Shown piece by piece: positions 1 to 6,208 of a DNA stretch of 8,954 bases. This DNA comes from Thermoplasmata archaeon. Lineage in GTDB: Archaea > Thermoplasmatota > E2 > DHVEG-1 > B8-G13. Below the pieces are notes generated by a model. That model ran no database searches and had not been told where the DNA came from. It was given only the letters and a program-made list of their open reading frames with translations. Position 1 is the stretch's first letter. The number at the start of each line of letters is the position of its first letter. A program made the translations under genes and the position numbers. The DNA is taken from NCBI GenBank assembly GCA_003649745.1, contig QMST01000015.1, positions 1 to 8,954 on the forward strand. Direction: 5' to 3'.

Positions 1-75
1 CTCCTTCCCATTTGTATCACTTCCAGTAATAACCTGGTTTTTTATGTAGTTTTTGGTATAGGTTTTGGGGTTTAA

Positions 76-83
76 TTTATATT
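76..83 (+). promoter_or_regulatory. Putative box A (TATA) for hel308-cgi121
   Basis: TTTATATT lies about 34 bases before the hel308 ATG. With normal archaeal spacing, transcription would start around 105-109 and give a leader of only a few bases. No Shine-Dalgarno sequence precedes the ATG, which fits a near-leaderless mRNA. The rest of bases 1-113 is T-rich on this strand, with several T runs, and I see no gene in it. It could hold the terminator of a gene lying further left, but this cannot be shown from the window. Confidence 0.45.
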
Positions 84-113
84 TTAGTTATCAATTTAAG
101 CATTATAACAAAC

Positions 114-2270
114 ATGAACATAATCGAGTTACCATTTACTGAAGAAGTGCATTCTATATTCAGAGAATGGGGGGTAGAAGAGTTTTATCCCCCACAGGCT
201 GAGGCTATACCATGGGCTTTGAAAGGAGAGAACCTGGTGCTTTCTATACCCACTGCTGCTGGTAAAAGCCTAGTAGCGTATATAGCTATTCTTAACAAGC
301 TTTTGAAAGAAGGGGGGAAGGCTTTATATGTCGTCCCATTAAGAGCCTTGGCTAGAGAAAAATATGAAGAACTACAATCCTTCAAAAGAATAGGGTTTAA
401 AGTAGCACTATCCACAGGTGACCTAGATGAAACAGATCCCAGACTGGGTAAATATGATATAATTGTTTGCACCTCAGAAAAAGCTGATTCGCTTCTTCGA
501 CATGGAGCACATTGGTTAAAAGAGGTTAAAGTACTTATTGTGGATGAGATACATTTGATCAACGATCCAACGAGAGGGCCAACTCTAGAGATCGTGATTG
601 CAAGGTTAAAACTGATGAATAAAAACATACAAGTTGTGGCTCTCTCTGCTACGATAAAAAATGCTGATGAACTTGCTAAATGGTTAAATGCTAAACTGGT
701 TAAATCAGATTGGAGACCAGTTCCACTTAAAGAAGGTGTATGTTATGACAGCATAGTAGAGTTCACAGATGGAACTAAAAAAATCCTGTTGGTTGATACA
801 AAAAAAGGCATGATACCTGCTCTCGTGGTAGACTCACTAAATGAAGGAGGACAAGTTCTAGTTTTTGTAAACACAAGAAGATCCACAGTAGCTTTAGCAA
901 AAAAACTAGCAAATGAGGTTAAAAAATTGCTTAGCGAAGAAGAGAAAAAACAGTTGAAAAAGATTTCAGATGAGATACTCCATAGCGAGGCAGAGCCTAC
1001 AATAATCGGGGAGACATTAGCTAAATGTGTTGAAAACGGAGCAGCATTTCACAATGCTGGCTTATCAAGTTTCCAACGTAGAATTGTGGAGAAAAAATTT
1101 AGAGACCACATAATAAAATGCATAGTTGCTACCCCTACCTTAGCTGCTGGTGTTAACATCCCAGCTAGAAGGGTTATTATTAGAGACTTGTGGAGATATG
1201 ATCCTCTTTTTGGAATGAAACCTATTCCCATACTTGAATACAAGCAGCAGGCGGGTCGTGCAGGGAGACCACGATATGATAAAATGGGAGAAGCTATAGT
1301 GACAATAAATAATGAGAAACAAAAGGATCAAATCCTATATGGATATTTGCTCTCTGATACAGAGCCAATTTATTCGAAACTAGGAAATGAATCAGCCTTG
1401 AGAATGCATCTCCTATCTACTATTTCTACAAATATTGCAAATTCTACCGAGGAAATATATGATTTCATGAGTAACTGCTTCTATGCTCAACAATCAGATT
1501 TAGAAATGCTACAAGACAACATAGACAAAGTAATCAGTTTTCTGCTAGAGAATGGTTTTATAGAAAAACAAAATACATGGTATATCTCAACACTTTTAGG
1601 AAGTAAAACATCTTCATTATACATTGATCCACTCTCCGCCTTGATAATGAAAGAGGCTTTAGAGGCATCTCACAGGATAAAAACAGAGCCATTATCATAT
1701 CTTCATGCAATTTGCTCCACGCCAGATATGAGATCTCTCTACATCAAAAGCAGCGATGACTGGGTTGAAGAAAAAATCGAAAGGAGACAAAATGCTATAA
1801 TGACAGATGTACCAAATTACTATGAATCAGAGTATGAATGGTTTCTAAGCTATGCAAAAACTGCTTTTTTACTAGAGGACTGGATCAACGAGATGCCTGA
1901 AAACGAGATTGTTAAAAAATATGATATCGGCCCTGGTGACCTTTACAACATAATAGAGACGGCGAGATGGCTTTTACACGCAATGCGGGAATTAGCTAGG
2001 ATCTACAACTTTAACTGCGTACCAGAACTAACAGAGTTAATCGTGAGAGTAGAAAACGGTTGTAAAAAAGAACTACTTAACCTGATACAGCTTAGAGGCA
2101 TAGGACGTGTCAGAGCAAGGGCGTTGTTCAACGCTGGTTTCAAAACAATATCAGATCTCAGAAGAGCAGATGTCGAGAGAATAGCAAGGGTTAAAACAAT
2201 TGGTAAAAGACTAGCGGAGAGTATTAAAAAACAGGTTGAATCAAAACGTGGAAGGGAGCATTTAGGTTAG
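114..2270 (+). CDS. hel308: ATP-dependent DNA helicase Hel308
   Basis: This is a superfamily 2 DNA helicase of 718 aa, the usual length for Hel308. The family unwinds DNA 3'-5' and acts at stalled replication forks; it is the archaeal relative of HELQ and the POLQ helicase domain. Visible motifs, in order: Q-like FYPPQ (24-28), Walker A PTAAGKS (46-52), DEIH box (144-147), SAT (178-180), motif IV VFVNTRRS (250-257), motif V around ATPTLAAGVNIP (339-350) and motif VI QQAGRAGRP (378-386). A winged-helix and ratchet region follows, then a C-terminal helix-hairpin-helix segment near residues 658-705 (RGIGRVRARAL, VKTIGKRLAESI). All catalytic motifs are present and the frame is intact. The ATG at 114 follows the putative box A closely and starts just ahead of the Q-motif region as expected. 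The stop is one base before cgi121, indicating one operon. Confidence 0.97.
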   Translation: MNIIELPFTEEVHSIFREWGVEEFYPPQAEAIPWALKGENLVLSIPTAAGKSLVAYIAILNKLLKEGGKALYVVPLRALAREKYEELQSFKRIGFKVALSTGDLDETDPRLGKYDIIVCTSEKADSLLRHGAHWLKEVKVLIVDEIHLINDPTRGPTLEIVIARLKLMNKNIQVVALSATIKNADELAKWLNAKLVKSDWRPVPLKEGVCYDSIVEFTDGTKKILLVDTKKGMIPALVVDSLNEGGQVLVFVNTRRSTVALAKKLANEVKKLLSEEEKKQLKKISDEILHSEAEPTIIGETLAKCVENGAAFHNAGLSSFQRRIVEKKFRDHIIKCIVATPTLAAGVNIPARRVIIRDLWRYDPLFGMKPIPILEYKQQAGRAGRPRYDKMGEAIVTINNEKQKDQILYGYLLSDTEPIYSKLGNESALRMHLLSTISTNIANSTEEIYDFMSNCFYAQQSDLEMLQDNIDKVISFLLENGFIEKQNTWYISTLLGSKTSSLYIDPLSALIMKEALEASHRIKTEPLSYLHAICSTPDMRSLYIKSSDDWVEEKIERRQNAIMTDVPNYYESEYEWFLSYAKTAFLLEDWINEMPENEIVKKYDIGPGDLYNIIETARWLLHAMRELARIYNFNCVPELTELIVRVENGCKKELLNLIQLRGIGRVRARALFNAGFKTISDLRRADVERIARVKTIGKRLAESIKKQVESKRGREHLG

Positions 2271-2271
2271 T

Positions 2272-2802
2272 ATGATAAGGGTAGTTGGAGTGAAAGGGAG
2301 AATTAAAAACAGGGATGATTTCATTAGGAAAGTAGAAGAGTATAGTAAATCACTCAATGTTGCTATCCAAGTAGTTGATGCTAATCTTGTATATAGTTTT
2401 AATCATCTATATTCGGCGGCTCAGCATGCTATTAGGGCAATGAGAAGAGGAACAAACTCTATGAAATCTTTAGCTATGGAAATTTTACTTTATGCAGCTG
2501 GTGAAAGACAGATAAAAAATGCAATTGAGAAAATCGGGGTAAAAGAAAATTCTAAAAGTTTTGTTTTTATAATTGTAGATGATGTTGCAGATATAAAAGA
2601 CGCTAGAGGAAAAATATCTGATAAAGATATAGATAAGATGCTGGAAGAGCTTCACTTGTTTAAAAATGATAGCATGTTGAAGGGTGATAAAAAAATACTA
2701 GAGAGGTTTGGTATATCCAAAAACGAGCTTGATACAGTAGGAGAGGATAGATATGAAAAACTTATTCTTGAAAAAGTGGCGATGGTGGATATATTGAAAT
2801 AG
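2272..2802 (+). CDS. cgi121: KEOPS complex subunit Cgi121
   Basis: This 176-aa protein matches the CGI-121 family. The diagnostic block lies at residues 44-89: NHLYSAAQHAIRAMRRG, then SLAMEILLYAAGERQIKNAI and a following glycine (89). A short conserved-looking tail (DRYEKLILEKVAMVD) ends the protein. In KEOPS, Cgi121 binds Bud32 and helps hold tRNA while Kae1 makes the threonylcarbamoyl-adenosine (t6A) at position 37 of ANN-reading tRNAs. It is a cytoplasmic protein with no signal or membrane segment. The ATG lies one base after the hel308 stop, so translation is probably coupled. The charged segment at about 106-150 looks longer than in compact family members. No other KEOPS gene is in the window. 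Confidence 0.93.
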   Translation: MIRVVGVKGRIKNRDDFIRKVEEYSKSLNVAIQVVDANLVYSFNHLYSAAQHAIRAMRRGTNSMKSLAMEILLYAAGERQIKNAIEKIGVKENSKSFVFIIVDDVADIKDARGKISDKDIDKMLEELHLFKNDSMLKGDKKILERFGISKNELDTVGEDRYEKLILEKVAMVDILK

Positions 2803-2810
2803 TTTTAAAA
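2803..2810 (+). promoter_or_regulatory. Putative box A for tRNA-Arg
   Basis: TTTTAAAA is centred about 29 bases before the first base of the tRNA, the expected position for an archaeal TATA box. It sits in a perfect 14-bp palindrome (2800-2813, TAGTTTTAAAACTA) that begins with the cgi121 stop codon. The palindromic form may be only a consequence of the symmetric AT core. Confidence 0.4.
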
Positions 2811-2835
2811 CTAGTTTTGTTTTTGGATTTTATAA

Positions 2836-2909
2836 GCCCGCATGAGGTAGTTTGGATATCCTGAAGGCCTGCGGAGCCTTCTACCTGGGTTCGAATCCCG
2901 GTGCGGGCA
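2836..2909 (+). tRNA. tRNA-Arg, anticodon GCG
   Basis: The cloverleaf folds completely. The 7-bp acceptor stem is GCCCGCA (2836-2842) with TGCGGGC (2902-2908), all Watson-Crick. The D stem is AGG(T)/(T)CCT, with G18 G19 and A20 in its loop. The 5-bp anticodon stem is AAGGC/GCCTT and the loop is CTGCGGA, so the anticodon GCG at 2871-2873 reads the arginine codon CGC. The T stem is CTGGG/CCCGG with one G-T pair, and the loop is TTCGAAT. The discriminator is A2909. CCA is not encoded and there is no intron. G37 predicts m1G37 rather than t6A, so this tRNA should not be a KEOPS substrate despite lying next to cgi121. A20 agrees with arginine identity. Confidence 0.97.
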
Positions 2910-2926
2910 TATTCCAATAGTAAAAT

Positions 2927-2934
2927 TTATATAT
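2927..2934 (+). promoter_or_regulatory. Putative box A of the broken membrane-protein gene
   Basis: TTTATATA lies 34-41 bases before the ATG at 2968 and would direct a start near 2955-2960. It suggests that the decayed gene once had, and may still have, its own promoter just after the tRNA. Confidence 0.4.
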
Positions 2935-2967
2935 TGTAATCTATACTAATGAGAAAATATATAAAAC

Positions 2968-3672
2968 ATGGTAAATAAAAAGGTAATGTATGTAAAAGCA
3001 ATAATAACAATAGCTATTTTGCTCTCAGCAGTAACCATCTTACCATGTATCTCCGGAAAAACTTTTTAGCAAGAAAAAATATGGAGAAAATAAAATCATT
3101 TACTCTGCCATATCACAAATCATTGAGGATAACATATCGGCAGATCATCAATCAAATTAAAAAACTTCTAGCAGACAAAGAATTCAGAAAAACATGAAAA
3201 ATCTCTACGAATATCTCAGAAAAAACAATGCCAGAAACATAATAAGGAATATAAAAGAAAAAAGAATATATGTATGTTTTCAAGGAAAAAATTAGCAGGC
3301 TTTTAAACAGCCCTGGAAGCCAGGCATTCTTCAAAAACACGCTTTCAACAGGTGATATAAGAGTCACTATAGCATTGATCATAATATGGACTGGAATATT
3401 TATCGCAGCTGCCTGGGGGTGGTGTTCTCGGTGGGTTAGCAGGTACTATGATGCTACCAGGCATTGGAACCATCATAGGAACAGTTATATGTGCGATATT
3501 AAGCGGAGGAGCATCATTTCTCACTGCGCTACCAGCAGCACTTTGGTGGTGGGGGAAAATCGAGGCTTTACAAAATCTTCCCATAATATAGGGTATCCTA
3601 GTAGGAGCAACAGTTGCAGTTTGGCCACTATTCTGGCTTGTTGCAGGTCATATCTTCTGGCCACCATACTAG
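2968..3672 (+). pseudogene. Frameshifted gene for a signal-peptide, multi-pass membrane protein
   Basis: No continuous frame is intact, but protein-like stretches follow each other on one strand. From ATG 2968 there is a signal peptide (MVNKKVMYVKAIITIAILLS and onward), stopped by TAG at 3067. The next base frame continues through FSKKKYGENKIIYSAISQII and meets TAA at 3158; an amphipathic stretch QIINQIKKLLADKEF lies in the third frame at about 3141-3185. MKNLYEYLRKNNARNII follows from 3194. From about 3255 the frame is LLNSPGSQAFFKNTL and then a membrane segment (VTIALIIIWTGIFIAAAW). After the five Gs at 3415-3419 the frame changes again to a glycine-rich membrane segment (GGVLGGLAG, PGIGTIIGTVICAILSGG), then ALWWWGKIEAL, TAG at 3589, a last hydrophobic segment and TAG at 3670. 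Several changes sit at homopolymers (T5, A6, G5). I do not recognise the family. A true pseudogene is most likely, since all neighbouring genes are intact; clustered sequencing errors are the alternative. Confidence 0.7.
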
Positions 3673-3718
3673 ATACTTTAGATAACCTCTTCTTTCTATT
3701 TTTTGAATAAAAAGAGAA

Positions 3719-3726
3719 GTTTTTAT
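3719..3726 (+). promoter_or_regulatory. Putative box A for dtdA
   Basis: GTTTTTAT lies 28-35 bases before the dtdA ATG, and no Shine-Dalgarno motif is present. This is consistent with transcription starting a few bases before the start codon. The stretch before it (about 3690-3710) has a T run that might end transcription from the broken gene, but no clear hairpin. Confidence 0.35.
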
Positions 3727-3753
3727 CCTAGTATCTATTTTTGATCATTCATA

Positions 3754-4629
3754 ATGAGTCTGTTTATTATTTCTTCAAATGAGGATCCCGCTAGTACCAA
3801 TATAAAAAATAACCTACTTGAACAATCTAAATGGATCAAATTAGATAAGCAGTTTGATAACAACCCCATCTACCAGAATAAAATATTGGATAATATTTTT
3901 TTGGCAACAATAAATGATAGACATATTAGACATGAAAACTTAGATAAAGAATTGGAAGAGCAATTAAAAATCAAACCTCAGCAAATAATTGTTGTATCTA
4001 GACATAGAAGCAAAACTGGCGAGCCAACATTAACTACACATCCCCTTGGCAATTATGGAGAGGCAAAATTTGGCGGAAAAACAAAGACACTATTACCAGC
4101 TATACCAACACTTATGACTTATCTACTAAGGGTGTTAAATAAAAACGTGGAAGAAAAGAGATTATATCACGATGTCTGTTTTGAAGTGACTCATCATGGT
4201 CCATATCTAGAAGTTCCAGCTATGTTTGTAGAGATTGGAAGTACTGAAGATGAATGGAGAAATCCATTACCTGGTGAAATAATTGCTAAATCATTGATAA
4301 AAGCTCTAGAAACATATATTAGTAATAAAAATTTTCTCCTGGATAACAAAATTGTTATAGGGATAGGTGGTGGTCATTATGCCCCTAGATTTACAGAGCT
4401 TGCTTTGAGTGAAAAAGTTGCTTTTGGGCACATGATACCAGGTTATCAGATCGAAGCTGGTAATGTTGATGAGGAGATGGTTTTAAAGGCTTTTAACGCC
4501 ACACCAGATGTAGTTGGAGCGTATATACATAGAAAATCTATGAAGAAAACCAAGGTACATTGGTTCGAAGAGATTTTAGAAAAGAATAACATAAGGGTTT
4601 TTAGAACAAAAGATTTTGAGCCTTTATAA
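3754..4629 (+). CDS. dtdA: D-aminoacyl-tRNA deacylase, archaeal/plant type (DTD2)
   Basis: This 291-aa protein matches the archaeal/plant D-aminoacyl-tRNA deacylase family (DtdA/GEK1/DTD2), close to the family's usual length. The enzyme hydrolyses D-amino acids from mischarged tRNA and so keeps them out of protein synthesis; the family uses zinc. Conserved blocks visible are VVSRHRSKTGEPTLTTHPLG (80-99) with GEAKFGGK after it, CFEVTHHGPYLEVPAMFVEI (142-161) with GSTEDEW, and IGIGGGHYAPRF (202-213) followed by FGHMIPGY (224-231). The histidines in the SRHRS, THHGP, GGGHY and GHM blocks are candidate metal or catalytic ligands. The protein is cytoplasmic. The start at 3754 fits the short leader and places the first conserved strand (LFIIS) at the N-terminus. 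Its last codon and stop overlap the stop of the convergent gene by 6 bases. Confidence 0.95.
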   Translation: MSLFIISSNEDPASTNIKNNLLEQSKWIKLDKQFDNNPIYQNKILDNIFLATINDRHIRHENLDKELEEQLKIKPQQIIVVSRHRSKTGEPTLTTHPLGNYGEAKFGGKTKTLLPAIPTLMTYLLRVLNKNVEEKRLYHDVCFEVTHHGPYLEVPAMFVEIGSTEDEWRNPLPGEIIAKSLIKALETYISNKNFLLDNKIVIGIGGGHYAPRFTELALSEKVAFGHMIPGYQIEAGNVDEEMVLKAFNATPDVVGAYIHRKSMKKTKVHWFEEILEKNNIRVFRTKDFEPL

Positions 4630-5583
4630 TGTTGATTTCATTTGTTTCTTTGCTAGTATATGAGCTTGCCTAATAGGCTCTGGTATCCTATACTTCTGCA
4701 GTCTTTTGACAACTTCTAATGTTTTATCAAACGATATCTTGTAACCTGGGGATACAAATACTGGTTTAACCTTTTCATTCACCTTTAATGAGAAACCAAT
4801 CATTTTTCCATTGTCATCGGTAATCTTATTGGTGTTGTTAGCGAGTCTCTCATTGGTTTCTATACCATATAAAAGACCTTTTGCTACTCCTATTGCTGGA
4901 ATACCCAGTGTTAACCCTGCATGGGAGGCTATACCAATACCATATGGGTGAAGTATACCATTTCCATCTATCATGATAACATCTGGTTTGTTCTCCATAT
5001 GTTTAAACAATTTTTTTATTATCGGAAGCTCTCTATATGTCAAATAGGTTGGAATGTATGGGAAATTAGTGTTCATCTTGATGAAACCCTGCTCTATAAT
5101 CTTACTATCGTCTATGTTAATTGTTACAAAGGCTCCACATGCGTCTCTGCTGTTTTTCTTTGAATACGCGATGTCAACACCTGCCACAGTTTTAACATCA
5201 TCCGTAGCATCTTCTAAAAAAATTTTTTTACTTAACCTGATTTGTTCTCTTCTCAATATTTTAAGAGGATAATTCGTTTTGAAATCATCGAACAATATTT
5301 TTTCAAAGTTTAATATCTTACCTCCTGTGACTAGGATGCCATCTTTTTTTAGTCTCCTTATTTTTTCTTCTATTCCTAAGCCAAATCCTCCAAGTGTTCC
5401 ATCTGAGTTTACAATCTTGTAACATGGAGTGTAATCTGGATTAGGGTTTAGGTTCAATGCTACACCAACAGCTCTCGCTGCTACCGGGTCTCCAAGGGCT
5501 TTTGCTATAGCACCATATGTGGAGATTCTACCCTTTGGTATCTGACGAGTGAGCTTGTATACTTCTTCAAAGAAATCAAACAT
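4624..5583 (-). CDS. nfi: Fused O6-alkylguanine-DNA alkyltransferase / endonuclease V
   Basis: Two DNA-repair domains form one 319-aa protein. Residues 1-85 are the C-terminal catalytic domain of AGT: STYGAIAKAL (Tyr23), the ARAVGVALNLNPN block with a candidate arginine finger Arg37, the acceptor Cys54 in PCYK, and Glu73 in the GLGIEE segment. The usual AGT motif is PCHR, so His and Arg are replaced by Tyr and Lys. After a linker, residues ~108-319 are endonuclease V, which nicks DNA near deaminated bases such as hypoxanthine. Visible there are AGVDIAY (Asp137), the PYIP wedge (175-178), YRELP (Glu185), MIDGNG (Asp206), HPYGIGIASHAG, GVAKGLL (Lys235) and a C-terminal EPIRQAHILAKK (His308). 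The acidic metal-site residues are all present. From memory, a bifunctional AGT-endonuclease V was characterised in Ferroplasma acidarmanus. The ATG at 5583 places the first AGT helix at the N-terminus. The gene converges on dtdA and diverges from the DUF429 gene. Confidence 0.95.
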   Translation of the reverse strand: MFDFFEEVYKLTRQIPKGRISTYGAIAKALGDPVAARAVGVALNLNPNPDYTPCYKIVNSDGTLGGFGLGIEEKIRRLKKDGILVTGGKILNFEKILFDDFKTNYPLKILRREQIRLSKKIFLEDATDDVKTVAGVDIAYSKKNSRDACGAFVTINIDDSKIIEQGFIKMNTNFPYIPTYLTYRELPIIKKLFKHMENKPDVIMIDGNGILHPYGIGIASHAGLTLGIPAIGVAKGLLYGIETNERLANNTNKITDDNGKMIGFSLKVNEKVKPVFVSPGYKISFDKTLEVVKRLQKYRIPEPIRQAHILAKKQMKSTL

Positions 5584-5638
5584 ATTTTAGTATTGAAAAA
5601 TGTTTTACATGATAAAAATATTTTCTTTAAAATCAGAC
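5584..5638. promoter_or_regulatory. Divergent promoter region between the AGT-endoV and DUF429 genes
   Basis: This AT-rich stretch separates two head-to-head genes. Leftward, TATTTTTATC (complement of 5611-5620) is centred about 32 bases before the fusion gene's ATG and is a good box A position. Rightward, AT-rich sequence in the same place (about 5611-5624) is about 22 bases before the ATG at 5639. Both transcripts may therefore use nearly the same site. No operator repeat is obvious. Confidence 0.35.
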
Positions 5639-6193
5639 ATGTTTTCCATTGGTAGAGATCTGGCAGGCAAAACATGCAACCCAACTGGTTTTTGTGTTTT
5701 AGTTGAAAAAAATAAGGAGGTTATGTGTTTAAAAACCTTGTATTCTGATGAGGAGATATTGAAGGAGATTTTCTTTTACCCTCCTGTTGAAACCATTGTA
5801 GCAGTAGATGCTCCACTTATGAAAAATGGTATACCAAAGATGAGAATGGCTGATAAATTGCTCAAAAAATATGGTGCTATGCCACCAACCATGAAAAGCA
5901 TGAGATGTTTATCTATAAGAGCGTATACTCTTTCTAAAAAACTTGAGAATATGAGATATAAAATCATTGAGGTTTTCCCAACAGCAACTGCAAAAATACT
6001 TGGTATATACGATAAAAGTTATGTTAAAATGTCAAGGATCTTAAAGGTTGAGGTTAAAAACAGGCATGAACTTGACGCCTACTTGTGCGCCCTAACTGGG
6101 AAGCTATTTCTGGAGTATAAAACCACAGAGGTTGGTGACATGGAGGGAAAAATAATAATACCCCTGGAGGGGTTAACAATTAATTGGTTATGA
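5639..6193 (+). CDS. DUF429 family protein, predicted RNase H-fold nuclease
   Basis: The protein matches DUF429, a family predicted to have an RNase H-like fold but with no established substrate. In the 184-aa form, conserved blocks are GRDLAGKTCNPTG near the N-terminus, VAVDAPL (about 54-60), a helical region with MKSMRCLSIRAYTLS, IIEVFPTAT (about 109-117) and NRHELDAYLCALTG (about 141-154). The acidic residues in DLAG, VDAPL, IEVFP and HELDA are the likely metal ligands. An in-frame ATG at 5600 would add 13 residues. I prefer 5639 because family members begin almost directly with the GxDLAG strand, and because a promoter for 5600 would have to lie inside the divergent gene. The stop is 15 bases before the next gene, so these are probably co-transcribed. 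The usual hydrophobic residue before DLAG is an arginine here. Confidence 0.85.
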   Translation: MFSIGRDLAGKTCNPTGFCVLVEKNKEVMCLKTLYSDEEILKEIFFYPPVETIVAVDAPLMKNGIPKMRMADKLLKKYGAMPPTMKSMRCLSIRAYTLSKKLENMRYKIIEVFPTATAKILGIYDKSYVKMSRILKVEVKNRHELDAYLCALTGKLFLEYKTTEVGDMEGKIIIPLEGLTINWL

Positions 6194-6196
6194 GGT
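6192..6196 (+). promoter_or_regulatory. Possible Shine-Dalgarno for the MBL hydrolase gene
   Basis: GAGGT overlaps the stop codon of the DUF429 gene and lies 12 bases before the ATG at 6209. The spacing is longer than ideal, but internal operon genes in archaea often have such sites while first genes do not. Confidence 0.3.
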
Positions 6197-6208
6197 TATA
6201 ATAGTTTT

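Noticed and set aside
1..90. Short open frame on the minus strand running off the left edge
   Set aside because: It has no start codon inside the window and the sequence is low-complexity Lys/Asn/Thr; too little to support a partial gene.
185..628. Long minus-strand ORF inside hel308, and similar minus-strand ORFs at 7131-7490 and 7727-8074
   Set aside because: They are antisense to well-conserved coding sequence with clear motifs and have no family features of their own.
3589..3591. In-frame TAG that might encode pyrrolysine, as in some Thermoplasmata relatives
   Set aside because: TAG is an ordinary stop for hel308 and cgi121 here, there are no pyl genes in the window, and the same gene has several other disruptions.
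2836..3672. tRNA 3' end as an attachment site for an integrated element
   Set aside because: I found no second copy of the tRNA 3' segment in the window and no integrase; the decayed gene alone does not show integration.
2968..3672. Programmed ribosomal frameshifting
   Set aside because: One shift site could be programmed, but here there are several frame changes plus in-frame stops, with no slippery-site and pseudoknot pattern that I can identify.
3270..3710. A 146-codon plus-strand ORF that could be called as a gene
   Set aside because: Its first third is membrane-protein-like, but past the G run at 3415-3419 it becomes low-quality Arg/Ser/Cys/His-rich sequence while the hydrophobic protein continues in another frame. 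It is a by-product of the frame change.
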